A stretch of 64,000 nucleotides of DNA from Anseranas semipalmata (GCA_013399115.1 VXAA01001143.1:240970-304969); one strand, 5' to 3'. Shown: positions 35,291-48,725, numbered from the stretch's first letter. A program made the numbers and translations. Notes: a model not told the origin generated them from the sequence alone.

Positions 35291-37421
35291 TTGCGAGGAG
35301 GCTGGCGAGGGCTTCTCCGCGGCAGCTCTGCATGAGTTATGGCGAGCTCCAGTTTGCCGGCCAAGTCCTACACTCGATTTACACCTGCAAGTAAGTGGCG
35401 TGGCAGCCAGCTGAAAGGGCTATAAATCCCAAGCAGGATCTGGCCCTTGTGGATAGGTTTGTTGGTTGTTTTTTTTTTAAGGACAGCCTGTTTGCGGTAG
35501 AAGAGCATTTTGCATGTTTGGTTTACTTGCCTCCTACTTTCTCAGCGCTAACTTGATTCTCAGCAAAGCTAAAAATCTGCTAATTGGTTGTCAAAGTCTA
35601 ATTAGCTGATATTACCAAAAAAAAAAAAAAGATAAGTTTGCCTTTTATAATTGGAGCTGAAACCCCCCACTTCCCCTCCCCTCGAACCCCCTGGTGTGTG
35701 TTAATTGAGCTCCAGGACTTTTCAGTGTATTTTAATGCTCTCTCCTTTTCAGTGCCCTGGAAAGCTTTGCAGTTAATGAGACAATAATATGTACAATCAA
35801 GGAAAAATGTAGTAAAAACTAGGCGAAGCCTTATGGAATCGGGCTGGTGTGAATGTGTGCGGATGTGTGGAGGGAGGGAGCAGTTCGCCAGCCTCCTCAA
35901 GCAGCATCAGACAGTCAATACCGTCCCCTTATTTTTTCTTTACCTTCCTGGGCATTTCCTTCACCTCCCAAGGAGGAATACTTTTTCCCTTAAAGAAGCA
36001 TTTTAGCATTTAAGGGAAGAAGGCCATACTCTGCACAGGAGTCGAATGAACATACTGCACCTGAATATCACCTGAACTACATGAACCATTGGTCTCCGCT
36101 ATGTTTTAGTGCGTGTGTATGTGTGCACAGATATATATACAAAATCCCCCTTGTAGCCAGAAACTAAGCCCACCCTGACGTCTCTGTGGGCTATCACACT
36201 ACGATCCCCTCCTACCTGCCACCTCCCCTTGCCATCCTTCTTATAGGACCCCGGAACCTCCCAGGGATGAGTTAGATCGAGTGGAGAACATCCAGCACCC
36301 GTCCTGCAGTCCTCCCCCCATGGCCACCTCCGGGGAGCAGCATGAGCCATGCCATGCTGTGTTTTGGTAGCTCAATTTTAAAGCCTATCTCTTGCCATGT
36401 ATTAAAAAAGCAATGTTCAAAAGAAGTGAGCACAGGTGGGTGCTCTATATATGGGTGCTCTTTTTCAATATGTATAATAACGTTGAGTTTACTTACTCAG
36501 TCATGTTTTCCTCTTTCTCCTCCTCCTATCTTCCTCCTCCACACCTGCTTTCAATCGATCCCCTCTGCCCTGCTTGTCATCCTATCCTCCCTGCTGCTTT
36601 TACCACAAACCCACTAACGTTATATTTCAAGTCAAACTCTCAAGCCCACGACATTCAAGCAAGTGAATCCAAAATCGAAACGGCTTCGCCAGCCTCCCCG
36701 GGCAGGGAGCCTGTGCGGCGGCACGTGGGGGCTGCTGGCGACCGCTCGAGCTGCCAAGGTGCAGCCGGGTGCAGGGTTTCACCCATCCCAGCAGCAGGAG
36801 TCTGTTTTTCCTTTAAATCGGAGAGAGCTTTTTTTTTTTTTCCTAGCATCTAAAAAAATGAACATATTAAGGCCAAACGTTGCTGCTAGATGAACAACTT
36901 CAGATGTACGTGTCTTACTGTCGTACGTCGCATCCGCTTAGCAGTGTGTACCCTCAACACGGTGGGTATCTGGCTGAGAAAAAGAAACAGAAAAGTAGTG
37001 CTGCTTGAAGGAGTAATCGGGAGGTCTGCTCCATGTCATGGGTTTTGGGAGAATCTCCTATTACTGCATCTCTCAGGGGCAGGTCTGATGGGGTTAGGAA
37101 AGGTCAGGCCCCTAGTCTTGAAAAGCTCTCGGTGTTCTTTAACCTTGGTGGGCTCCTGTTTACAGATGTTATTAATGGGGCAATGCAGCAGGGTGGCAGA
37201 CAGGAACAGGAAGCTTTTTGAAAAGGGACAACCTAGGTGAATATCGCTGTCCCCTGCTGAGACCCTGAAACTGTGAGTATCAAAACATTTCCAAGCTGCT
37301 ATGGGGAACTTGGCCCTTTTTTCCACATGGGCAAAAATGATCTTGGGTTAACTTCATTTGCGTGTTTCCTGGTTGCCTCCTTACTTTATCCTATTTGTTT
37401 GGATTTCCTACCCAACACCCC

Positions 37422-37468
37422 CCCCCAAAAAAAAAAAAAAAAAACAAAAAACAAAAAACAAAAAACAG
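37422..37468. repeat. C8 plus A-rich (CAAAAAA)n tract
   Basis: A short C run is followed by about 18 A and then repeated caaaaaa units. It is a low-complexity tract. Confidence 0.85.
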
Positions 37469-39259
37469 GCAACTTGAAGCACTGTTTCTGCTTAAACAAC
37501 TTGGGCAGTGGACTTGCATAACCTTTGAGCAAAGTATGCAGCAGGCTGATGTCCTGCATCCCTGGCTGCTTCTGACAGTGTCGGCCCATCCTTTCCCTTT
37601 CTAGGTCCTCTCTTCTGCTTTCTTCCTTGACCTCTAATCACTTTTGGAAATGGTCTGAAAAGGAGTCTCTGTTCATTGAGATCTCATACAAATTTAGACT
37701 ACTACAATGATGCAACCAAAAAGTAAGAGCCCTCAACTTCTCCAACACAGCATAAATGACTTGTCCAATGCCAGCTGCACCAGATTGGTGAGTTTTGATA
37801 ATGCTTATTGCACTGGTGAAGGGGCTGATAGTTTTTCTTTTTGATGACTTTTCTCAAACAAAATTAACATTTTTTCTATATGAAGACAAGCTGACTAGTA
37901 TTTATATTATGAATGACTATCATGTCCTTAGACTAATTTCCTCAGCTATTTGTCACTTCTTGAATGTATCAAATCTCATTCATGGGTTTCATTTGCCACA
38001 CTAGCTGCAGAGGAGAAGTGGTGTTAAAAGGGTTAATAGCACAGGTGAACCATCCAATGGGGTGGAAAGCACCAAAATTAGTGCAGATTTTGCTGTAGAA
38101 ATAAATTTAAAACCAAAAACCAAACCCTGACAACCACTATTCTCAGATGTTGCTGGCAGCCTTCTACATTCAATGGGAACCTGTTGTTTCTGAAAGTCAG
38201 TTGGCAACATAATAAGAAGGCAAGAAACAGAAAAAGGCTCCTGCAGAGTCCATGCTACAAATGCCGTTATTGTGCATTGTCATCAGCAGGTTGACCGACA
38301 GCAACCAAAGCTGGTTGATGTTATCCTCTTGCTTTTGCAACATCCTCAGATAAAAAGCTTGTCCCTGCTTCTGCCTTTGGCTGTTGTGCTGCAGTGGAAG
38401 CTGAGGTCTCCGGAGCCCACGCTGTAGCTTGGGTAACCTCCAGTTTTGTTTTACCCTGTGGCCAGCCCTTGTGGTGCCACTCTGATTCTGACACATTTTT
38501 AAAACCAAGGAGAGTTATAATAGGAAAGGATGAAGGGGTTGTGACTAGGAAAATCATCTCTACTCCTCTTTGGAGAAGACCAGTTGATCAGTTTTCTAGC
38601 AGCTTTAATTGTCTGTGGCTACTGCTTTGTAAATGGGAGAATTACACTGGTCCTTGGGCGAGGCAGTGGAGCTCTTCATAAATAAATCTAATCGAATCAG
38701 AACCTCTGTTGCTGAGGTTACAGCATCACTATAGGCTTAAAACACAGTGTTTGCTCTTAATGCTTAGTTCATTAACGCGTTCTCTCCATTGGCTCATTTG
38801 GATCTATTAACATAATTGTTCTTTCTAAGCAACTGGGTCATTCTCTCTCCCCAGTCAGAAAATCAAAGCTGGCTCTAGTATTTTGGAGAAATCATGCAGC
38901 CAGATAAATACAAGTACGCCTCTATAGCCTCACCCAGCCTGGTATTAGTTAAAAATGTTTTGATTCCACCTAGCATCAGCCTTGAAGTGAGACTCACCAT
39001 GGCGCAAATTTGAAAACAAATGTTACAGCTCTGTAGCTTTTTCTTTTGTAAATGTCCTGGTTGTCTCTAAAACCTAAAGCAAAAATATTTTCCTGAGCTG
39101 TTTTGATAAACTTCTTTCTTTATTTCTCCCTGCCATGCTCTTGCTCCCTCCTCTTCTCCTTCCCCTGAACTGAAGGGCTGATGTCTGGGACGTAAAAAAA
39201 GGAATATTTGCCTTTTTAATTTCTCTCCCCTTTTACTCATTTAATTTTTTTTTTTTTAG

Positions 39260-39524
39260 GTGACATTGTTCTACTCGCCAAACCTGTAACTTTAACAGAG
39301 GGTGACAGGGTGACCTTGACGACAGATGTTCCTGTGGCAACAGATGGCACTAGCAAACCCGAGAAGCTGCTGTACGCCGTCTCCGTGCCACCTGTGCATG
39401 GTCAGATTGAGCACATCAATTATCCCGGCGTGCCCATTTCTAGATACAGCCAGTTGGATATGGTGGCCCAGAAGGCCTCCTCCGTCCATGACAATAGCCA
39501 TGAGGCCGGTAAGGAGTCACTCAG
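39260..39524 (+). CDS. FREM1: FREM1-like CSPG-repeat exon, intact
   Basis: The acceptor follows a T run (tttttttag) and the donor is ACTCAG/gtgaga. The 265 bases comprise two entry bases, 87 codons and two exit bases with no stop. The translation begins GDIVLLAKPVTLTEGDRVTL and runs TTDVPVATDGTSKPEKLLYA, VSVPPVHGQIEHINYPGVPI, SRYSQLDMVAQKASSVHDNS, HEAGKESL. It covers a nearly complete CSPG repeat: the EGDRV opening, the D.....P..LLY...PP.HGQIE core, the SQLD helix and the HDNSHE end. At the end, KASSVHD replaces the hydrophobic-aromatic pair usual before VHD, a possible first sign of relaxed constraint. The next expected exon (a FRF..TNG-like start) was not found. An alternative donor, GCCG/gtaagg at 39509, is possible but would cut the family motif. 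Family assignment is very secure; FREM1 is the best orthologue guess. Confidence 0.9.
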
Positions 39525-42500
39525 GTGAGAAGACCTCCCCTTTGCACACCGGTGTGCTCGAAAGCCCTCAGCAAGCCAAGGGTTAAGCTTGCATCTCTCG
39601 TGCAGTATTTAACGACCAATATGGTTGTGCAGAAGAGACTGCTGCAAACAGGAACACGATGTAATTTTACCATTACAGTAATTACATACTTTATTAACTG
39701 TAATAGTGAAGTTGTATGGCCAAAGGCAATGGGAGTCTCTCAAGCTTACTATTGGGGTGTATCCAGGTAGGCTTTTGTGATAGAATAGCAGGTGAAATCA
39801 AACAATTTAAGTTCGTATAAAGAGTTCACCATGTTTCTCAAGGTTGTCAGCAGTGGAAAAGGAAAAAGCAAAAATTCCCCATTTGCAACTGTGGTTGCTT
39901 TCTGGGCAGTTCTTTCTCCTGAAGGGAAAAAAAATAATAATCGTAACATTGTCTGAAATGATCAGGAGAACTTAATCCAGATGGTGGTGTCATTTCTAAG
40001 AAAAAGCATATGTTGGCCATTATGATACTTAAATATAATGGTTTTACATTCCTCTAGTGGGCACAAAAGGCACACAACAGAGTTGGCGGGGTTTTTTAAT
40101 CTTCTGAATGGTGGCAGTGGTGGTGGAGTGGTGGGAGATTTTATCTTCCAAATGGTGCGTTTCCCAGAAGATATGGCAAATTCAATTGCCGAGAGCCTGC
40201 TGTAAAAGCCGTGCTCCCGTGGAATGTAAATTTGTGCATTACTCTATCCAGTAACAGTGGAGAGGCTTAATTTACTGCCCCCTTTGGATTATCATCATTT
40301 TATATATATTCTTCCGTCTTTTTCTTTTTCTTTTTCCCTTTTTTTTTTCCTCTTTTGCCTTAACATGTTTTTCTTTCTGCTTTGGTTTAAAAGTTATTTA
40401 CGCTCCCTTTGCAGCAAAGTGGGCACTATAACTAATTTTATTCTTACCATGATTAACTATGAATAATTTCCTAAGAAATGAGTCAAATTAACAAGGGGAA
40501 GAAAGAATCAATAAATCATGAAAGCAGACTATTTCTAAGTGGGGTTAAAACCACCATTAAATAAATCACAGACACTAAATGATNAACTAGAAGAGTGGGC
40601 CAGCATCTGTGACCCCACCATGCAGTGCAAGGGGGGGGGCATGGGAGAGGGAAGGTTCCCAGGAAAAGCAGAGAAGAGATGTGGTTTCCCTGCATTCGTC
40701 ACTCTGGTCCAGCTGCTCAGGGGCCATAGGGCTGCTGCTGCAGCCAAGCACGGATCAGAAAAGCTCTGGCTTTTGGACACGGAGGCATAAATGTTGTTTA
40801 ACAGCACCTTCTGCCTCCATCTCTGCTCTGCACAGGAGCAGAGAAATGCCGGGGCTGACCCAACCCCGCTTGAAATATCTGAAATCATTTCATCCTGCTT
40901 TGATTTTTTTTTTCCACTGGCTTTCGTTGGGTTAGTCCCAATTTAAAAGACTTGGAAAGGATTGCAGGATCAGGTCCACTGTGCTTCTTAGCTAGTTTAC
41001 ATTATATCCTTCTAATCATGCATTAAGGATCATACTTTGCCTGATGGCATGGTGAGTGCAGCAATGTTGCCTGGGGCTTGATTTTCATCTTTCTTGTTTG
41101 CTGAGACTTATAGATCTAAATTTTATACAAGGAATGCCATTGCTTTTGCAGGAGAGTTGCTCATCCATCTTTACGTCAGCACATAAAGAACTCTCTAAAT
41201 TGTAGAATATTGGGCAGACTTTCTCCTCAAGTTTTCTATAGGAAAGAAAGGGTCAAAATGCTTATTCCTTAGTCAAAAAAAAAAAAAAAAAAGGCAAGAG
41301 AAAAGCAGTTTTGCTTGTAACTTCCTATTTGCAATTCTTTTTATGATCTTTTCTCCTCCCTGAACACATGTATGAAATGTAACCAATTCGTTGCTTGCTG
41401 GGAAGGTTACCTCTTAGGTTGCATTATGGGCCAAAGATTGTCAGCTGGTTTAAATTAGTATATCTACAGTTGCTGAAAGGATGCTGTAGCCATTTTAACT
41501 GGCTCTGTGGCTTATAAAGTTAGTTCATAAAGTCGCTGAGAAGGTCTCTTTCCTCATGTTCTTTGTGGTCTTGGGAGCTCATCTCTTCTTTTGTGGGACC
41601 TGTGAGTATCCCATGGATTGGAGGTAAGAGGGAGCTATTTGTCTTCCCTCTCTTTTGTCCATCTGGCTGCTTTGGGCAAGATTTGGTGCATTATTTTATT
41701 GCCAAAACTATGCATTGTATCAGAGGATCACAAGGCACAAGGCAAGGCACAGTTGCTCCCTGCCCACAACACCTAAATGTTGTCGAGAGCAGGCACTTCA
41801 GGGTATCCTCTGAAAATGAACATGAACCAGTGAAGCCCTGAGCCTTCACCTCTTCCTCTGAGCCAGCACTGAAGCAGGGGACATGCATGAGCATCTTCAC
41901 CCCTGTGTCCTCTGTGATGGCCTCAGCAGGTGAACCATGCTGCTTATCTAGTGCTTCTGCACTGCTTTTAAACCCTGGTCTAGCCCTTTAATAACAAATG
42001 CTCCTGAACAGAGTAGTGCTTATGGACCATCCAGGAATGAAGCCCGTTTCTTCCTATGTACTGTGTAAATGTGGATGAGTACATGCCCCTGAGGCAGATG
42101 GCCGTGTTTGGTCAGGACTGGATCCATGAGATGGCCCCAGAGTCCATCTCAATTTCCTGCTGCTGGTGGGGGACATTGAGGAGGGAGGAGAGAGGCAGCA
42201 GTGGGGCACGTGGGGAGCAAGGTGAAGGTCCAAGGGAGGGGTTGCAAGGGGCAGAGCTGGGGCTGGTGGACCAGAGCCCAGCAGAGCTTCTAGCAGTGAC
42301 CGCTGACCCAGCATGGTGCCAGATCTGTCTCCCTTCTCTTTGCATTTCATTCCAAAAAGTGTATTTATGGGCAGGTATGGGACTGCCTAGCCCAAGCACA
42401 CCAGTGGCCAGGTTGTCTCTGAGGAACCTGCAACCTTGGCCTCTCCCTGTAAGCGGGAGAGACACGTGTGCAAGGGACAGCGTATGAGGAAGCAGAAGGA

Positions 42501-42650
42501 GAGGGACCTGATGCCTGCCTCTGCCACAGGGATCTAAGGCAGGTCCATCAGGTCTGCAGGGAAGGGCTGGGGCTGAGGTAGAGATTGATGTCTTGCCTTT
42601 CAGGCATGAAGGAGTTAAAACACAGAGATTAAAAAAAAAATCCTTAAAAA

Positions 42651-42692
42651 AACCACACTCACACACGCACACACTCGCACACTCTCACAAAA
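42651..42692. repeat. CA-rich simple repeat
   Basis: Imperfect ca/cacg/cactc units extend over about 40 bases, directly after an A9-A10 tract and before sequence that returns to high complexity. Confidence 0.85.
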
Positions 42693-43350
42693 CCCTGCAC
42701 CCTAAATTAATTTCTGCTGGTAATCTATATCGGGTTAAATAACGCCTCATTATTCTGCAACACAGCTGAGGCTTCTCAAAATGTTTATCTTGTTTTGTAA
42801 CTGGTACCTTCTGGCATATTCCAGTGCCAACTCTCCTAGCTCTTGCTATATTTCATTCTCACTATTTTTGGAATGGAGCTGCTGGTTCCAGGTGATTTAA
42901 TAAATTGCTTTTTTTTGTGTTCCTTTTAACTTACCCATCTGCTCAACACATGCGTAACTTGCAATCTGTCGGCAGTTTGCAGAAAGACAAACTGTCAGAG
43001 CTGCATGCATTTGACAACTTTGTTCCCAATTAGATTAGTGGTAATTTTAACAGATTTCAGGGCAATCGAAAAAAGGGATGACATGTTATTAAAGCATCAA
43101 TTTTGACAGACCCAAGCACATACAATTTCAGTGTAAATTATTTTAAATGCTTTAATTAAAGCTATGAAAGATTTACCCTTTTAAGCGGTAAGTGATTGCA
43201 AGACAAATATAAAGGGAAAGTGGATAACAGAGTTTCCTAAATGGTTTATGCTGCGCATGGCAGTCCACAAGTCACCACCACCATAATCTATGACTGTAAT
43301 GTTGGAGGCATAGTTAATTATTCATAGCCTCATCTCTGGAGCAGACGTGA
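42693..43350. promoter_or_regulatory. Candidate conserved non-coding element (pattern only)
   Basis: More than 600 bases are AT-rich, repeat-free and almost without CpG, and contain many TAAT/ATTA and AT-hook-like motifs (ctaaattaatttctgctgg, tttaattaaagc, agttaattattcatag). This texture is typical of deeply conserved developmental enhancers in bird genomes. No reading frame is supported. Without a multi-species alignment the call is tentative. Confidence 0.28.
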
Positions 43351-45946
43351 TTAAGAACATGAGGAGCATTCAGAGATCTAAGCAGTACCTATGAAAATCA
43401 GAGTTCAAGCATCTCTGAGATCAGAAGCTGCTAGGAAACAGTTTAGGGGTATCTTACATGGGGGATATTTTTATAAATATACTTTTATTTTTGCCCCGGT
43501 TCTGCCCTGGTTTAGATGGCCAAAGCCCAGCGGTCTGGGTGATTGTATATTTAGAGCAATTGGGGATTTTCTGTACTTGAAGACACTTTACAGGCTGTAC
43601 AAGCCCTGTTAAAAAAAAAAAATACAACATTTATTATTTAAACAGAATACAGCACTCTAAATTCGTCACTTCGGGAGCACTGTGCCACTTGTGTAGCCCA
43701 TTTAACCATTTAAATGATTTTGTGGGTTATGGCCCCCTTCCAGCAACCTCCCCTTGCTGTGATAGCACGGCTGGCCATCATGGCAAGAGCGCTGGGCTTG
43801 GTCCCTCTCATCTAGCTCATTGGTCCTGGCTGCAGGAACTTCGGCCTCCCTGCAGTCACACCTTCATCGTGCACTCAAATGTTGGTCTGACTGAGAGCCG
43901 AGAGCTTCCAGGAGGATGGCTCCAAGGTTTTGTTTATTTTCTGTGTGGCTGGCTGTGCGATGAAGAGCTGTCTCATTTTCAAATTGTTAAATGTGCATAT
44001 TGCTTTAGGCTATAAAGTATTGGTCCCACAACCTGCACTGAAAGTTTATTTCCTTTTTAATTCAGGGACTGTAGGACTTCCCGATACTATTTAGAGTAAC
44101 AAGCAACAAGCACACTGTTCCCACCCTTCCCTCTTTCCTAATACCAAGCTTGTGTGCATCTCTTTTGGGTTTTTCTCGTTTCCTTTGGGGATGAGTATGA
44201 CTTGACATGACTCTCTGAAAAGCCTGGAAGTTTTTCTTTAGAGGTTGCTGACCCAAAGCGTTACAGTACCAAAATGCAATGGAAGCGAGAGAAGCTGCTC
44301 CAGCAAGCGCTGCAGGTAGAACGGCAGGAAGCTCCTCAGAGCCCTCGGTCTCGTGCCCTTTCCAGCTGTCTCAGCACTGGAATATGCACAATGGGTAATG
44401 GGCACAATGACTTCAGCAGATAAGATGAAGTCCTGAAGGAAGTGTATCACCACCTGTGGGACTGTTTTTTATCTCCATTCACATGCTGCCAGTCTGTTCT
44501 TTGATTTGTAGGCCTCCAAACCAATCTTTAAAGGGTTTTGCAGCTGGGACAGCTCCTAAATCCACTCAGACCACTTCCTCTAGTGCTCTTCTTAGCTGGT
44601 GTGAATCAGTGAAGCTCCGTTTAATTCGACCAACCTGATCTAATGTGCACCACTGTGAGATCTACCTCATTGTGTCTCGATCGATGAGCACAGGCCTCTC
44701 AGGATGTCTGAGTTTGGCATGAAAAATCACCTTCCTTCTTAAAAAGTGAAGGAGACTGTGCATCACAGATCAGAGTATAAGAGCAGGACTCTCCTGGTCA
44801 GCCCCCAGATTGATGACACTAGTAAGCTGGCAAGAAGCCTGGGCCAACATGATGGGTAAAATGCGAAAGCAGATAAACATGGGCAACTGGGCTAGGTTAT
44901 TTCGGCACTGACCACAGACCACCCGTGCTCATCTATAGCAAAATGCTGGCGTGGTGCAGTGCAGCGTGGATCATCTGCCCAGACATCCTTTACCAGGTAG
45001 TCAAGCACAGCCCATCAAAACACCTCTTGTATATGCTTACACCTCACCCCAGTATAACCATCTGCATATGTAGACTGTTGTACATTGGGGCCAACTTAAT
45101 AAAGTGAAAATACTCCACTGGCACATTGGAAATGCTAGGAAAATGGGAAAAGTTTATTTCATTGGTACAGTCAATCGTGGTTTTCTTGTCCACAGACCAG
45201 GAGAGGAGCCAGCGGGACGTGCAATGCAGGTGAGTTCCTGTCTCTGGTGCTCTTCTGCTGCATCACCAGCTAGTATCGAATGCCAAGAATATCACATTTT
45301 ACATAAACACTGAGACTTAGCAGGAAAAAGGATGGAGAGAACTGTCTCTTGAATCTTGTGGTCTTCTCCCTGCTTATTAGCGCTTCGCCTTCTAATAAAG
45401 CTCTAGTTGTTTTGGTTCAAACCATGATATTCTGGAGATTTTACAGAGTTCATCTTCATGGCAGATTAAAGTTGGTGATAGGGTCTCAAAAAGCTCAAAG
45501 TCTGAAAAATCTTCCTATTTTTAGCAAACTTATCTAAAGACTGTGGGCCCATTACAGTTTCTGAGATCAAATCATTGGTGAGGGTGGTCTTTGCAAACTA
45601 AGCAGAGACCTAAAATTGCTTATTTAATCAAGTCACATACAAAACAGAGCAAAAAACCCAGCTTGCATACATATCGAGCTTTGCTGCTTAATCTATTTTA
45701 TAATGTTTTGCAATTAACAGGCCAATGTTCATCAGCTGATAAATAATTAACAGCTGTTGTTGTTTCTAGGGCATGACGTAAAAGGCTTACATAGGACAAA
45801 AACTAGCTTGAGTTGTTTGCCAAAACTCTGACCAAACACACATTTATAGTTCCCAAAAGCAAATTTCTTTGAAAAATTGCATTTTATGGTATCTCTAAGG
45901 GAGTCCTCTTTATGAATCTGCCAAACATATTAGAAAAAGTATTCAC

Positions 45947-45974
45947 ATGCTCTTTTCTTCATGCTCTTTTCTTC
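45947..45974 (+). repeat. 14-bp tandem duplication
   Basis: The unit atgctcttttcttc occurs twice without a difference (45947-45960, 45961-45974). Confidence 0.9.
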
Positions 45975-46429
45975 AGCCAGGTATTGGTAGTCTAAGATGA
46001 AGGCTTCTCCTTTTTACTGGCATTATTCAGATATATCGAGGATTCAAGTGTAAACACAAAGAAGCTTTTTTATGATTCACCTACAAGTCACTAGTATCTA
46101 TAGTTTTCTGGCATTACACATGGGATTGTTTGATCTTTGTTCAAAATCCTCAGATCTGGGAGGAGAGAGATCTGAATTTGGTGAGATGTAGCCATTCCTG
46201 GTGTGTTTGAACAAATGTAGTGGTCTAGTTGTTAGTTATCTGAAAAAAATAAACATTGACTTGCTGTTAACTCTGGCTATAAAAGGGAGACAGAAAACAG
46301 ATCGTTTAGGAATACCCTTTGAACGCAGCTTGCTGACTGTCTTGCAGGGGCTCACAACTTTTTTATTTATTTACTTGCATCTGTTTTGAGGGAGGGTGGG
46401 GTCTGCATGAGCCATAAATTCCAATGAGA

Positions 46430-46462
46430 GGATTCTAACTGGATTCTAACCGAATTCTAACT
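46430..46462 (+). repeat. 11-bp tandem triplication
   Basis: Three copies of ggattctaact (46430-46440, 46441-46451, 46452-46462) with one difference in each of the second and third. Confidence 0.9.
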
Positions 46463-48725
46463 GGAGGTGTGCTCAATGGTTTCTTCCAAAGCTTTTCTGA
46501 TTTATTTATTTTTATACTACATATTCATCAAGCAATTATAAGCACTCTTGACTGAGAGAGGGGGATGACTCCTGTTTACAGCACACACAATCATCTATGA
46601 TTAAGCAAGTTCATACCATGCCCATGCAAATGTTCAGTCTCCCACCTAGACAAGCTTTACTCCCATTGTAAAGACTTCTACTGCACCAGAGAAACACATT
46701 TCTTGACCATAGTTTTTATACAATAGTCTCATGCAGATTCTAGATATCGTAGCTTAAGGCCAAGGAGCATCAGAAAGAAAAGACTCAAAAACTTGAACAT
46801 GTCTCCAGATTAAAAACGTGACTCTATTGTAGACAGCTGAGGATAGATATGATGTATTTGTGTCAGTGCATGTCACTGAAGAGGTTTTCTGTAACATTTT
46901 GTACTATTTGGAGTTTCCTAAGTGTTGCAGGCTTCATGCCCAGGTGTATCGGTTTGCTGTATTACAGCCAAGTGACCAAGGTGTGAAAAACTAAGGCCAG
47001 GTCAGTATCTGCCAGGATGGGATGCAGTCTCCTAGCCAACTGGAGATGGTTGGAAGTGATAATTGCTGCGATGTGAGAGCTGAATGTACTTGTGGATTCT
47101 TCACCTATTTTTTAAGTACGAGCTCAATCATGAATGTGTGCTTTAATCACAAAGTCTTCCAAATTCTCTCCTCTGCATACTGACATCTGTCTCACTTGGA
47201 TTCAACTTCACCTACCTGTTGTGTGTCTCTCAGCTTATCTTGACTTAGCACTGGGACCTCATCCTGGTATTGGCATGACTGTGTAAGTTGAAAAATAGAG
47301 ATGTCTGTTTACTGCACCTTGCCAGCACACAGACCACTTACTCTTGGTTGCACATAAATACTGAAAGAGCTGGAGATATGTCTTGGCTGATTTGATACCC
47401 CAGGGTAAAGACACAGGCTCAGACTTTGCTCTGGACTCACATTGCCTCTTGCGGTGAGATTGGCAATGCTGAGTGTAAGCGGTGGTGTACAAATGCAGAG
47501 AGACCCGGAAGGATGAGAAGAGATCCTCTGCCTCTGCACTGACAGGAGAGGACCTCAGGTTGGTGGCAGCAGAGCCACTTCAGCTCTGGGTCTGGTGTGA
47601 GTCCACTTCATGCTAGGCTAGACCATAGGTTGCAGCGCAACAAGCATTCAACTTCCTGGTTAGGGCTGCCTTACAGTCCTGGTCAGACATCAGAAGTTCA
47701 CAGTGGACATTGGTTTACTAATGTAGATAGAGGGGACTTCTTCAGAGGCGGTTGTCTGCCTGAAGAAAGAAAGAAACCCTCCTTTCCTGTATTACACCTT
47801 GACTGTTTGGTTCAAGGGGAGCACCGTTTTTTTGTGACTCTTCTTCCAAACCGTGGTGGTAAAATCAGGACTGCTGGCAGCTCCTGTTGACTGCTCACCT
47901 CCTATAAAACTCTGGAGTGACCACTGCTGTAATGTGATCACAGCCAGTATTACTGATGGTTGTGGTGTCCTCAACATTAGCAGGAAGGCTGAACATCATC
48001 AGTACTGGCTTAGATGAGAAATTACCTGAGATCCCTTGCCAGGGGTGGCCTGTCTATGAACACAGAATCTGTAAGGTTTTTCTCTCATTTCCTTTCAGTA
48101 GCAACTTAGTTTTAACTCTTTCTCCCCCTTTATCTTTGCACTAATTCAGACATCCCCAAAGCCGGAATGTGCATCGCACTGCAAGAGCAGAGCTCTGTCT
48201 TTTAGAAAGGACAGATTTTTAAATGAGGGAAGCTCTCCGCCCCAGGGGGATGCATCCCAGCCTGGTGGCAATGGGGTCCCACCGCTCTTCCCAAGCGCTC
48301 CTCAGCCTCCTGGTGTAAGCGCAAGGCCTCCAGCTCACCCACCAAAGGAAAAGCTGCGCCTTTAAATGCCCTCCCCACAGCGGGTGCACACTTTTCTGCT
48401 TATTCTGAACTGACAGGTTTAACATGTCGCCTGGTAAATCAGCCTGCGTGGTCACCGGAGAGAGGCACCTCTGGCAAAAGTTCAGAAGTCAGTGTTTTGG
48501 AAAGATTGGTTTGACCAGCTCTCAAGCGAGAGCAAATCCCAGACCAAATGCAGTCAAATCTTCAACGACATTTAACCGCTGTGGTGCCGTAGCATGCTGG
48601 TATCCTTTTAACCTGGAGAGGACTGTTCTTTGTGTTTGAACCTTCAAGTTTTACTTACTGTTTCTTTTCTGCTGTGTTGGGGGAGGGGAGGGGGCTGGGG
48701 TGAGGACAGTTTACTTTGACTAAAT

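Larger units (their letters stand above)
26546..39259. other. Large intron-like interval, expected exon not found
   Basis: About 12.7 kb with no coding exon I can support. It contains simple repeats (C14 plus T run at 27999-28024, TTTTTG units at 28572-28610, C21 at 29625, poly-A tracts at about 32625, 34620, 35619, 37422) and a single unknown base at 32640. One exon of length 2 modulo 3 is required here for the exons at 26401 and 39260 to join in frame. Overlapping short open frames on both strands are composition artefacts. Confidence 0.5.

Noticed and set aside
36930..37000. Motif PQHGGYLAEKK resembling the P.HG.L core of a CSPG repeat, in the interval where an exon is missing
   Set aside because: The frame closes within a few codons on either side and no other family residues or splice sites fit.
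39509..39514. Alternative donor GCCG/gtaagg within the exon at 39260
   Set aside because: It would truncate the HDNSHEAGKES end of the repeat, whereas ACTCAG/gtgaga keeps the motif and gives a sensible phase.
45191..45229. Mini-exon-like piece between ttgtccacag and gtgagt
   Set aside because: About 39 bases with no family match in any frame; likely chance splice-like sites.
45400..45535. Frame with HLHGRLKLVIG resembling a CSPG core between the intact and Calx-beta exons
   Set aside because: No acceptor in phase, no PP before HG, and no HD...ED continuation.
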